Of a stretch of 42,987 nt of DNA, positions 16,185 to 24,286 are shown in pieces. Below the pieces are notes generated by a model. The model saw only the letters and a list, made by a program, of their open reading frames with translations, searched no databases and was not told the origin of the DNA. The stretch's first letter is position 1, and every line of letters starts with the position of its first letter. Source of the stretch: Synechococcus sp. AG-679-D13 (GTDB taxonomy: Bacteria; Cyanobacteriota; Cyanobacteriia; PCC-6307; Cyanobiaceae); contig QCUM01000017.1 of assembly GCA_003210735.1 (NCBI GenBank), positions 1 through 42,987 on the forward strand, given 5' to 3'. Both the position numbers and the translations under genes were made by a program.

Positions 16185-18027
16185 TTCATTTCCTAATCCA
16201 ACTGATTCAAATACATCAATAGAGCAACAGCCTATCCCTTCTAAGCCTGCAACGGTTCAAAAAGTCTCAGGTATCAAGCTAATAGAGCGGGGGCTTAAGA
16301 CTGGTGGCTTGACTGAGTGGGATGACGCAGCAGTTGCGGCGGCAAAGTGCATCGCTTCTTATCCAACATCAACCCCCAAAGTAGTTTCTCTTCTTGCTAA
16401 CCACTTCAGTATCTCTGAGCACGAAGTCTCCAAGCAGTTGGAACTTCAAGGCGAACAGCGGGTCGAAGGTTATAGGTTTGAGGAAGCACTTAACTTTCTT
16501 GCAAGCGGAGTTGCGGCTGACTTCTCTATCGATGAGATACTCCCTGGGCACCTTGCTCACGTCATTGACGAAAGCTGCACTGCATCAAACGTTGATTGGA
16601 AGAGTTCTGTATTCCTTCTGCTGGCTGTCACTTCTAGCCTGACAGGCAACCGTGTTGTCTGTGTATCACCTAGAAGTCATAAGCCCATATCGTTGATGAC
16701 TATGGTGCTGAACTGTGGTGATTCCTCTGCGAACAAAGACATTACCTCTGATAAATATATGGACCCTATGAAAGGGCAAGCAACTCTTTCATTACTCCAA
16801 CGTGATGCTGAACTGGCTGAAGCAAAGAAACTGCAAGACAGCGACCAGCGTAAAGCAGAAGAGATACGCATTACCAAGAACCGCAAGGATGTTCTGTGTC
16901 AAGCACTCTCGTTCTCTGCAGAAAGTTTGGTGTTTGAAGTCTCCAATCGTGCAGCGAACGGTGGGTTCCACATTCATCAGCGGGAAGGTTCTGACTTCCT
17001 GGCTTGTGAACGCTGGGGGTCTGGTCAAAGTCAGAACTCAAGCGGTCCAGGGCTACTACGCAAGACCTTGATGGAAGCTTGGGATGGCCCACTGACTGGT
17101 GAATATATTCGTCAGAACTCTGACAAGTGTGCTTCCTTCAGAGGTCAATCAATGTCTCTGACGCTGAACTGTCAGATGAGGTTTGTTCCTGAGATTGTGG
17201 ACTTCGATGAAGATGGTTTGGGATGGACCAGCCGTCTGCTCGTGGTGCTTGCTCAAGAACTAGATACAGGCATCTCGCCTAAGAAGCGTCGTGGTATTGA
17301 CCCTATCTCTGAGTACATCACCGAGAGGCTTATCCCCTTTACTCAAGCCATTCAGCCACGCAAGACAAACCAAGTCTCGCCTACTGGATTTGTTATGGAC
17401 TACGTACAGCTGGAGTTAGACCCTTGGAGCGGTGCTGAGGACCGCTATGAAAGCTTCTGTACTGAGACAAAGGAAGAAGTTAAGCAAGCGGAAGCACGAG
17501 GTGTTGAGCCTGCGTATCTTTCATTCCTCAAGAAAACGCCAGTACGGATAATGAAGTTTGCTTCTTTGCTTCATATCTTCCAGACGCTTGAGGGTAAGCA
17601 GATACCAAAGAGCGAGAAGGTACACGACTACCAGACCTACGCACCTTCCTGTGATGCGAATGCTGAGCTGATGAAGGATGGCTGCATCACATTGGAAACC
17701 TTTGAGCGGGCTATCAAGTTAGAACTGATTGCAAGAAATCAGTATCAAGTAGTTGCTGACCTATGCCGTACTGCTCCAGCTAAGCGGAACGAGCGTAAAG
17801 AAGTTGGAGAGAACCTAACTCTTGCAGGCATCCTGCTTGACAAGCTCAAGCGGTATGGAGAAATCAATGAGCGGCAGTTCAAGGACAAGGTTAAAAGTAA
17901 AAAGCTTTCTCGTCCGCAAGTGACTGCTTGTATTGAGCAACTAGTCAGTCAGGGAAACATTATTCGTAAGGCTGTGCCTGGTAAACCAAGCACCGTACTC
18001 TCTTTTAATAGAGACCTACGGAACTAA
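16177..18027 (+). CDS. DUF3987-type primase/helicase-like protein with degenerate Walker A
   Basis: 616 residues. Residues 100-380 match the DUF3987 plan: IDEILPGHLAHVIDES and DWKSSVFLLLAVTSSLTGNRV before the P-loop position, then LLRKTLMEAWDGPLTGEYIR and DEDGLGWTSRLLVVLAQ after it. At the P-loop position the sequence is GDSSANKD (181-188) instead of GxxxxGK[ST], so ATP binding may be altered or lost. The C-terminal 60 residues (YGEINERQFKDKVKSKKLSRPQVTACIEQLVSQGNIIRK) look like a winged helix. DUF3987 proteins accompany replication genes on plasmids and satellites. Confidence 0.75.
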   Translation: MSDSFPNPTDSNTSIEQQPIPSKPATVQKVSGIKLIERGLKTGGLTEWDDAAVAAAKCIASYPTSTPKVVSLLANHFSISEHEVSKQLELQGEQRVEGYRFEEALNFLASGVAADFSIDEILPGHLAHVIDESCTASNVDWKSSVFLLLAVTSSLTGNRVVCVSPRSHKPISLMTMVLNCGDSSANKDITSDKYMDPMKGQATLSLLQRDAELAEAKKLQDSDQRKAEEIRITKNRKDVLCQALSFSAESLVFEVSNRAANGGFHIHQREGSDFLACERWGSGQSQNSSGPGLLRKTLMEAWDGPLTGEYIRQNSDKCASFRGQSMSLTLNCQMRFVPEIVDFDEDGLGWTSRLLVVLAQELDTGISPKKRRGIDPISEYITERLIPFTQAIQPRKTNQVSPTGFVMDYVQLELDPWSGAEDRYESFCTETKEEVKQAEARGVEPAYLSFLKKTPVRIMKFASLLHIFQTLEGKQIPKSEKVHDYQTYAPSCDANAELMKDGCITLETFERAIKLELIARNQYQVVADLCRTAPAKRNERKEVGENLTLAGILLDKLKRYGEINERQFKDKVKSKKLSRPQVTACIEQLVSQGNIIRKAVPGKPSTVLSFNRDLRN

Positions 18028-18407
18028 TTCCCCGACCTCCCCGCGCTCTTGTTTCACTAGTGCGGGGACTAAACCTCCCCCTTTCATACAAAATAAATAT
18101 ACTTAAGTTTATTATTTAAGTTATAGCTGGGGTTTCGAGGAAGCGGGTACAGAATTGTTGGTCAAAAACTTCCCCGTGGGGAACTTTCAAAGTGCGGGGC
18201 GCGGGGACAAAAAAAACCAACAATTCACCCCTTCGCTGCTTACGAACGTAGTGATAGCCTCAATCTGCTCCTTTAGGTGTGGGTGAGGGGAAAGGTTTAT
18301 CCCCACACCTGTAATCCACCCCCGTTCCCCAACTTTCCCCGCGCACAAAACCCACTAATTAACACTCAGCTAGTTAGATTTGTTTTGAAAATAAATATAT
18401 CTATGCT
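18028..18407. other. Palindrome-rich intergenic region, candidate replication origin
   Basis: 380 bp with no gene. It contains CCCCGC/GCGGGG arms (18039-18067), an AT-rich stretch with ACTTAA/TTAAGT arms (about 18103-18124), an 11-bp perfect inverted repeat GAATTGTTGGT (18152-18162) with its complement at 18216-18226, inside it the palindrome TTCCCC-gt-GGGGAA (18170-18183), and AGGTGTGGG/CCCACACCT at about 18275-18310. Alternating C and G tracts beside an AT-rich segment, next to the helicase genes, suggest an origin. Confidence 0.5.
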
Positions 18408-18944
18408 GTGTCTAATGAAAATAAATACGGTCTGATACCTCCGTTGCTTGAAGAAGAGTTGGTTGTACTTAAAGGACTTGATACCCATTACAGTGGCTCT
18501 GCTTGTGTCGCAGACTTTCAGTCTTTCTTCCTAACGCAAGGCGTCAATATCGCAGTACCCGAGGTGGATGATGGTACGGACTTGCTGATTAAATATCCCA
18601 GTTGGTCTAAGGCTCAGGTCAAAAAGGTAGTGCGCTCAAAATCGAATGGAGGCTTTAACTTTTTCTTTAATTCAACTAACGCAAGCGGGAGAAAGTTAAA
18701 AGGTTATGACGTTGACTTCTTCCTGCATTGCATCAAGACCTGCTACCGCTCTCTGCTATTCATTACACCCGATCACGTAGTCCCTAGAAGAAATGATGGT
18801 CAACAGATTATGACTGTAGAAGCTGTGCTAGATCGGCACAATCGCGTTCATTCAAGAGAGAAGAAGCTGGAGATTACTGACTATCTTGTCTCATCTACTT
18901 ATGCTCCAGAAATCTATAAAGCATTCCCAGACTTTTGGGATTGA
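18408..18944 (+). CDS. Unknown protein, 178 aa
   Basis: No family recognised. GTG start. The sequence is mixed alpha/beta with a basic patch WSKAQVKKVVRSKSNGGFNFFF and STNASGRKLKGYDVDFFLHCI, then a helical, charged C-terminal part. It sits between the candidate origin and the VapE-type helicase gene, on the same strand. Both have the decamer TAGTTAGATT upstream (18371 and 18967), probably -10 regions. The location suggests a replication accessory or initiator role; this is inference. Confidence 0.7.
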   Translation: MSNENKYGLIPPLLEEELVVLKGLDTHYSGSACVADFQSFFLTQGVNIAVPEVDDGTDLLIKYPSWSKAQVKKVVRSKSNGGFNFFFNSTNASGRKLKGYDVDFFLHCIKTCYRSLLFITPDHVVPRRNDGQQIMTVEAVLDRHNRVHSREKKLEITDYLVSSTYAPEIYKAFPDFWD

Positions 18945-18998
18945 TGCTCTCAATGACCGACCTAGATAGTTAGATTATTAGTGCTAAACAATAGTGAT

Positions 18999-20270
18999 AT
19001 GAGAAAGTTTTCCTTTACACCTTCCCCCGAACCGCTGAAAGTTTTACAAGGCGGATTGACCGATACGCAACGAGGCCCTGGTCGTCCTCGCAAGACTACA
19101 GACGCAGTAGCCCAAGAGAAGATTGCTGACATAACCAAGATCAGAGATATGGGTGTCAGCTTCAGCAAGAACCTGATGACTAATCAAGTGGAGTTCGTCG
19201 GTGGTGACGGGCGAACTGCCGTGCTGGAAGGCGACCGTATGTCTTGGCTCGGTAGTGACCTTGCTGTCCGCTTTGGTGCTTCCCTCCCTGATACTCGTCT
19301 CAAGCCTGCGGTTCAGTACCTCGCTAACGAGAATGCTTACGACCCACGTATTCAATTCCTTGAGCGTTGTTCTGAGGAGCACACGCCTAGCGAAGGCATC
19401 CACACCCTCGCTACTGATTACTTCGGCAACACCAGCGACATCGCCAACCTTGCGTTGAAGCGGATGATGATTGGTGCTGTTGCTAGGGCGTTCAACCCTG
19501 GCTGCTCGATGTCTTGGCTACCGATCCTCATATCGGGGCAAGGCGCGGGCAAGTCGGCCTGGACTAAGAACCTCGTGCCAACGGAGATGTTCGCGGAGAT
19601 GAACGCTGACCTCCACACTCTGGTCAAGGAGAGCTACCGCCTCCACACAGGCTGGGTTCTTGAGCTGCCTGAGATCGATATGTACTTCAAGCCCACCTAT
19701 GCAGAGATACTCAAGAACCTGATCACACTTCAGGTCGATGAGATCCGTCGTCCATACGAACTGCCGTGTAAGGCCAAGCGGGGTTTCGTTTTTATAGGCA
19801 CGAGCAACGAACCGCAACTGCTTGTCGATAGCACCGGCAACCGTCGCTTCGTTCCTATCCGTCTACCTAACAACCACCTGGTGCCTTGGCGTCGTCTCAA
19901 GGATGAGCGTGGTGGCCTATGGGCTGCAGCGGTTCAGCTCTACAAGGACGGTGAAACGTGGGAGTACACATCAGGGCAGCTCGCTGAGCTGGCGAGTTAT
20001 CAGGAGGAGTTCCTTGAGCGTGACTCCTGGCACGACAGCATCGTCAGCTACATCTCAGACAAGAACCATCTGACTACTGCTGACATCCTTCGCAACGCGA
20101 TTGATATCCCGCTTGACCGAACGAACAACGGGCACCAACGCAGAGTTGGTCGTGTGATGCGTTCACTTGGTTGGAACTACTCCACCCGTAAGGTCAACGG
20201 TAAAAGCACCCGAGTGTGGGTTCGTACTGAAGAAGCTGACCCTGTTCGTGAAATAGAGTCTGACTTCTAA
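18999..20270 (+). CDS. VapE-type SF3-like replicative helicase/ATPase with AT-hook
   Basis: 423 residues from ATG 18999; a GTG six codons earlier is near the presumed start of transcription. Near the N-terminus, TQRGPGRPRKTT is an AT-hook-like motif. The ATPase core matches virulence-associated E (VapE) proteins: Walker A SGQGAGKSAW (about 179-188), Walker B VLELPEID (220-227), sensor FIGTSNEPQLL and arginine-finger-like GNRRFVPI. The C-terminal part is probably a winged helix (LTTADILRNAIDIP, RVGRVMRSLGWNYS). It should unwind DNA at the element origin. Codon use is more GC-rich than in most neighbours. Confidence 0.88.
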   Translation: MRKFSFTPSPEPLKVLQGGLTDTQRGPGRPRKTTDAVAQEKIADITKIRDMGVSFSKNLMTNQVEFVGGDGRTAVLEGDRMSWLGSDLAVRFGASLPDTRLKPAVQYLANENAYDPRIQFLERCSEEHTPSEGIHTLATDYFGNTSDIANLALKRMMIGAVARAFNPGCSMSWLPILISGQGAGKSAWTKNLVPTEMFAEMNADLHTLVKESYRLHTGWVLELPEIDMYFKPTYAEILKNLITLQVDEIRRPYELPCKAKRGFVFIGTSNEPQLLVDSTGNRRFVPIRLPNNHLVPWRRLKDERGGLWAAAVQLYKDGETWEYTSGQLAELASYQEEFLERDSWHDSIVSYISDKNHLTTADILRNAIDIPLDRTNNGHQRRVGRVMRSLGWNYSTRKVNGKSTRVWVRTEEADPVREIESDF

Positions 20271-20312
20271 TTCGCCAAATACTAAATACATAGCTCACTT
20301 ATATTTTATATA

Positions 20313-20351
20313 GTGGCTATACTTATGGAGGTCATATATACAATCAATAAA
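20313..20351 (+). promoter_or_regulatory. Promoter with ATATACAATCAATA leader element
   Basis: TATACT at 20318-20323 serves as -10; ATATACA lies at 20336-20342 in an ATACAATCAATA context, directly before ATG 20352. The same block follows the -10 boxes upstream of 30598, 32352 and 33921, and appears again at about 20632 (AAATACAATCAATAGTTA). Confidence 0.55.
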
Positions 20352-20621
20352 ATGTATCACAAGCCAGAAGATCATTCAACCTCAACAGATGATGTCGCAC
20401 TGTCTGCATCACTGCTGGAGGTTGTTGAGCCCGAACTCTATACAACGTTCCTTAACTTTCAAGAGAGTTTGATGCGTCCATATCGTACTCCCAGCGGGAA
20501 ATATCCTACTGATGGAACCTACGAGCAGATGCTACCCGTTGCTGCTCAGTTAGCTTCTGCTGCTGCATCTCTTGCTGCCGCAGAAATTTATGCAATGAGA
20601 ACATCTAAAATTAATGACTGA
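20352..20621 (+). CDS. Small unknown protein, 89 aa
   Basis: Start ATG 20352 is chosen over the in-frame GTG 20313 because a promoter -10 box and conserved leader element fill that interval. The protein is acidic in its first half (HSTSTDDVALSASLLEVVEPELY) and ends in an Ala-rich helix (LPVAAQLASAAASLAAAEIYAM). It could be a helical subunit or interaction protein; no family recognised. Located between the helicase and ssDNA-binding-like genes. Confidence 0.65.
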   Translation: MYHKPEDHSTSTDDVALSASLLEVVEPELYTTFLNFQESLMRPYRTPSGKYPTDGTYEQMLPVAAQLASAAASLAAAEIYAMRTSKIND

Positions 20622-20735
20622 TTACCCCACGGTAAATACAATCAATAGTTAATATAGATGTAAGCCAAAGATGTAAACAGTTTTTGGATTAAAGGGTTAA
20701 CAATACCCACAAGTACAATACATTAGGTAAAACAA

Positions 20736-21407
20736 ATGCCACTCACGATTATTCCGCCAGGCCTTACTACTGAATCCACTAGTACTGGCACCTCTGAAAA
20801 GAAACCTTATGACAGCCAAGAATTCCTACCCAACAAGCTGACCTCAGGAGATAGCGAAGAGTTCCGCCTGCTAGGACACTTTGGTACAGGACATATGCTC
20901 GCGCCTTGGAGGTGTGCAGTAGAAGAGAAGCAAGGTGATGGGACGCTCAAGTTTGCTGGATATGACTACAGCAACGGATACGAAGATTTCCCCAACGCTG
21001 CTCGACAAACTGATTGGACTACGCCTGACCGTCGAAAGATTGAAAACGAATTCGTTAAACCCAAGCGTGCCCTGTGTGCAATCGTTTGGAGCTATGAACG
21101 CTCACGAGTTGAGCTTGCTGTAATCGAACAGAGAGCTATTAAAGATTCGCTCGTAGAGGTTCTCCAAGATGCAGACTTCGGCTTTGACGACAACGATATC
21201 TCGAACTTTGTAGTCAAGATTGGTAAGCAAGGTGCTGGGTTGGAGACTTCATATTCTCTGATGCCTAAGCCTCGCAAGGTAGAAGCAGAAGTTAGTGCTG
21301 CGTTTGCTGCGATTAAAGAGACAGCCAAGGTAGAGAAACTTCTCGCAGGCGGTCATCCTCTTCTGCAACCCCGTGCTGAATTCAATAGCGAGAGCTCTGA
21401 GTTCTAA
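20736..21407 (+). CDS. Phage-type single-stranded-DNA-binding protein (putative)
   Basis: 223 residues. ALCAIVWSYERSRVELAVIEQRAIKDSLVEVLQDADFGFDDNDISNFVVKIGKQGAGLETSYSLMPKPRK has the pattern found in many phage OB-fold ssDNA-binding proteins: strand, QRAIKDSL helix, then K-x-G-x-G-LET-x-Y. The C-terminus EFNSESSEF is acidic and ends in Phe, like SSB tails that bind partner enzymes. It would coat ssDNA during replication or recombination with the nuclease encoded downstream. Its TAA overlaps the ATG of the next gene (TAATG). Confidence 0.65.
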   Translation: MPLTIIPPGLTTESTSTGTSEKKPYDSQEFLPNKLTSGDSEEFRLLGHFGTGHMLAPWRCAVEEKQGDGTLKFAGYDYSNGYEDFPNAARQTDWTTPDRRKIENEFVKPKRALCAIVWSYERSRVELAVIEQRAIKDSLVEVLQDADFGFDDNDISNFVVKIGKQGAGLETSYSLMPKPRKVEAEVSAAFAAIKETAKVEKLLAGGHPLLQPRAEFNSESSEF

Positions 21408-21775
21408 TGCAGTTACTCCGCAGCCTCTACTACCACGCGTCCTCAGGCTTTCCTGAGGCCGTGCCTGCTGGCATCATTGCTGTCGATCTCGCTGATGAGG
21501 TTGACCTTACTGATGATCTATCTGAACTATCAAAGGTACTGACTTCTGTCGGGATCTTTGATGACTCCTGTTTTCTCCTCGGTTTTTCAAATGAAGATGC
21601 CGACTTGGTTCGAGGGTCAGTAGATAGCGAGACGTTCCATTACGTAGTCTCCAATCAAATAGTTCCTAATTATCAATGGGAGCTCATTAAGCAAGAGCCT
21701 TCCATTCGTATTTATGAAGTACCTCATAGTGAAGTTATGGAGTTGATGCGTGATTTTGTAGATGAACATAGTTAA
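21407..21775 (+). CDS. Unknown acidic protein coupled to the ssDNA-binding gene
   Basis: 122 residues, strongly acidic (DLADEVDLTDDLSELSKVL, DVDEHS-like tail). No recognised domain. The TAATG overlap with the preceding gene implies co-translation, so a partner or regulator of the ssDNA-binding-like protein is plausible but unproven. A terminator follows at 21879. Confidence 0.7.
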   Translation: MQLLRSLYYHASSGFPEAVPAGIIAVDLADEVDLTDDLSELSKVLTSVGIFDDSCFLLGFSNEDADLVRGSVDSETFHYVVSNQIVPNYQWELIKQEPSIRIYEVPHSEVMELMRDFVDEHS

Positions 21776-21878
21776 TCCACTGGCATTCAACCCTTATTAC
21801 CTGTTGATGTAAGGCCAGTACTTAAGTCACACTCGTTCTTGTATGTGTGTACTTCCTCTTGTGTATGTTGTAGTCAGC

Positions 21879-21910
21879 CTGCCGCTGTTCCCCCAGCGAC
21901 AGGTTTTTTA
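21879..21910 (+). terminator. Rho-independent terminator
   Basis: CCTGCCGCTG pairs with CAGCGACAGG (one mismatch), followed by TTTTTT. It separates the ssDNA-binding operon from the nuclease gene. Confidence 0.85.
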
Positions 21911-21985
21911 ATGGTTACTTTTACGGTTTGTTTAGACTTATGGAGAACATTTGTTCTTAGCGATACATAGTTATCGCCTACAGAA

Positions 21986-22693
21986 ATGCAATCTAATTAT
22001 TCATCGGGGGCTATCCTGATTGACGGCGTGCGATACCCTTCAGTCACAAACATTCTTACCTCCGATCCAAAGCGTAAAACGTATTACAAATCACGCGGAT
22101 TAAAGCGGAAGCAAACATCATTCGATGGCGATGGTGCAGCGGTAGGTCAGCATCGTGGTACTTCTCTTCACGCATCTTTTGCTGAATACATAACGACTGG
22201 ACACTGCGATGTGCCTCCTATTTATTATTCATATTGGGAGCAGCTCCAGTCTGTTATCTCTTCGCTAGATGTAGGCCCTGTCATTTGGGCAGAGCGACCG
22301 ATGCTTCCTGAGCATTCTCAATTCACAAGCGGTGATACTTCTTGTATCTGGAGTACTAAGCATAAATATTTAGGCAAACCTGATTTGATTGCTGGGTTAG
22401 GTGGCGTGCCTTGCGTATGGGAAATCAAAACATCCCGCTCGCACTACTGCCGTAACTTCGACCGTAGAGATTTCGGTAGTTACGGATCGTGGTTTAGTTA
22501 TGCCCACTCTGCAATGCAGACATCAGCATATGCACAGGCTTGGAACGAACGCACTGGCGACAGCATCCACACGGGTGTCGTCATTAATGTAATGCCTAAC
22601 GACGTACAGCTATTTATTATTGAGCGACCTGAGTTAACCACCCGATTCAATAACTTTAAGAAGCTTGCTCGTGAATACCATAAGAGCCATTGA
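21986..22693 (+). CDS. PD-(D/E)XK-superfamily nuclease (RecB/phage exonuclease-like)
   Basis: 235 residues with the full nuclease signature in order: RGTSLHASFAEYI (about 57-69), KPDLIAG (Asp133), WEIKTS (Glu146, Lys148) and the QTSAYAQAW motif (178-186). This arrangement is typical of Cas4/RecB-like and phage recombination exonucleases. The N-terminal YPSVTNIL motif is also common in these. It probably processes DNA ends for recombination or replication of the element, with the ssDNA-binding-like protein encoded upstream. ATG 21986 follows the terminator of the previous operon. Confidence 0.85.
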   Translation: MQSNYSSGAILIDGVRYPSVTNILTSDPKRKTYYKSRGLKRKQTSFDGDGAAVGQHRGTSLHASFAEYITTGHCDVPPIYYSYWEQLQSVISSLDVGPVIWAERPMLPEHSQFTSGDTSCIWSTKHKYLGKPDLIAGLGGVPCVWEIKTSRSHYCRNFDRRDFGSYGSWFSYAHSAMQTSAYAQAWNERTGDSIHTGVVINVMPNDVQLFIIERPELTTRFNNFKKLAREYHKSH

Positions 22694-22782
22694 GGCGTCA
22701 TATACATACGATTAATCTTTGAATATCTCTCAATTTGATTGATATAACTGTTAAGATAAAAACATATATACAGTAAATAAAA

Positions 22783-23595
22783 GTGGAACTTGCAATAGAA
22801 AAATCTGAACTAGCGACGGCTATTAGCTCCGGTGAATCACTCAAGTCACTAGCTGAGCGGCTTGATACTTCAGTCCATCAGGTTAGGCGTATGCTTTCTG
22901 TGTACGAATTGAGTGTTCAAGAATTACGCCCAACAATCGCCGTTCGTATTGGGCAGAACATTGAGCGCTGGCAGAACGAGAAGGTCTCACTCAAAGATGC
23001 TGCAAGTGAGCTTTCAATTAGCGCCAATCAGTTGAGCACTGCTCTTTCAAACTTGGGTCTTACTTTAACTACTCGTAAGCCTCGCCCACGTAAGACACCT
23101 TCCGAAATTACTGATGCAACGAATAAAGCCTTAGAACTTCTGATGACTAAAGGCGGTAGCCTGCGTAGTGTGATTCATTCAGCCGGTCTTAAAAAGCTAG
23201 AGCCTCAGATTCGTGCTGAGTTAAAGCGGCGTAATATTGACCCTGGTATTTACTTCTACGCTCATCGTCGTTTCTACGATTGGGTTGTACTTCCTGGTAA
23301 GCCAGAGCTAACGCCATCTGGTGACAAACTTCTACCTTGTCATTGCCTTAACTGTGGTGTTGAGAAGAATGTCTCTTATACGAACCTTCTAACTTCACGC
23401 AGTCAGAGCTGTAACGCTTGTAAGTCTTCTGATCCCGTTGAAGTTATTGACCTGAAGACTGGCGAGATCTATCCATCGATTCGTCGTGCTGCTCTTGAGA
23501 TTGATTGTCTCGAACGCTATCAATCTGTGCGATATCATTTGCTTCAGCACGGTAAATTTACCAGCGGTGAGCACACGTTAGAGTTAAGAAAATAG
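22783..23595 (+). CDS. HTH - zinc ribbon - NUMOD1-like protein, copy 1
   Basis: 270 residues from GTG 22783, preceded by ATATATACAGTAAATAAAA, like the leader before 20352. N-terminal helix-turn-helix segments (SLKSLAERLDTSVHQVRRML, SLKDAASELSISANQLSTAL) resemble DNA-binding repeats. A zinc-ribbon-like pair, CLNC (188-191) and CNAC (210-213), follows. The last 50 residues (VEVIDLKTGEIYPSIRRAALEI onward) resemble NUMOD1, a DNA-binding module of homing endonucleases. No nuclease motif is present. It is paralogous to the gene at 24287. Confidence 0.7.
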   Translation: MELAIEKSELATAISSGESLKSLAERLDTSVHQVRRMLSVYELSVQELRPTIAVRIGQNIERWQNEKVSLKDAASELSISANQLSTALSNLGLTLTTRKPRPRKTPSEITDATNKALELLMTKGGSLRSVIHSAGLKKLEPQIRAELKRRNIDPGIYFYAHRRFYDWVVLPGKPELTPSGDKLLPCHCLNCGVEKNVSYTNLLTSRSQSCNACKSSDPVEVIDLKTGEIYPSIRRAALEIDCLERYQSVRYHLLQHGKFTSGEHTLELRK

Positions 23596-23625
23596 TACAC
23601 ATCGTTTCAAATATCCTCATTTGTT

Positions 23626-24249
23626 ATGGCTAACTATCAAAGAAATGATCCATCTTCTCTCTCGTTTGGAAGAAGACTTGCCAAAGCAGAGCACGACGCT
23701 AGTACTGCTCGCCTTGAACTAGATCAGCTCAAGAAGAACCTGCCCAACTCTCGCTCACTTGAAGGTGCAGCGATGGCAGCTGATGTCATCAAGCAACAAC
23801 GCAAGGCAGCCAAGCAGATGCTTGCTGATGGCACCACGTCTTTTGAAGACCTGAACTCAATCGACCCCAGCGTCCTGACCCCTGCTTATCAAGAGCAGTT
23901 GCGGCTCAACAAACGAGACGCAGCGATGAGGGAGCAGGCACCTGCCGCACCTTCATTCGCTTTTGAAGGAGCAGCGTTGCAGCGTTTCGAGAACTGGAAG
24001 CAGCAGTCAATCCTCAATCCCCAGGCGCAGCAAGCGTTTGCGGCTACCAACTTCACGCCTGAACAACTCACACCTTTCCAGCGGTGGGATCAGCGGCAGA
24101 AGTCCATAGCTGGTCGGCGATGGAATGCGGCCCAACACAAAGCTGAATATGAACGCGAAGCTGTCAAAGCACGTCGTCAGTCAGAACTTAAGCGGCAACA
24201 TAAGCCTCAGGGTAAAAACATTGGCGGCTTAAAAGACCTCAACAGTTAG
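23626..24249 (+). CDS. Unknown charged helical protein, 207 aa
   Basis: Predicted largely helical and rich in Gln, Ala, Arg and Lys: FGRRLAKAEHDASTARLELDQLKKNL, then VIKQQRKAAKQMLADG, and a basic C-terminus (EYEREAVKARRQSELKRQHKPQGK). Nothing identifies a family. It lies between two paralogous HTH/zinc-ribbon genes with about 30-bp gaps, so all three may be co-transcribed. A structural or nucleic-acid-binding role is possible. Confidence 0.7.
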   Translation: MANYQRNDPSSLSFGRRLAKAEHDASTARLELDQLKKNLPNSRSLEGAAMAADVIKQQRKAAKQMLADGTTSFEDLNSIDPSVLTPAYQEQLRLNKRDAAMREQAPAAPSFAFEGAALQRFENWKQQSILNPQAQQAFAATNFTPEQLTPFQRWDQRQKSIAGRRWNAAQHKAEYEREAVKARRQSELKRQHKPQGKNIGGLKDLNS

Positions 24250-24286
24250 GCAAAGTTGATACAATTGAAATGAATAAATAATATGT

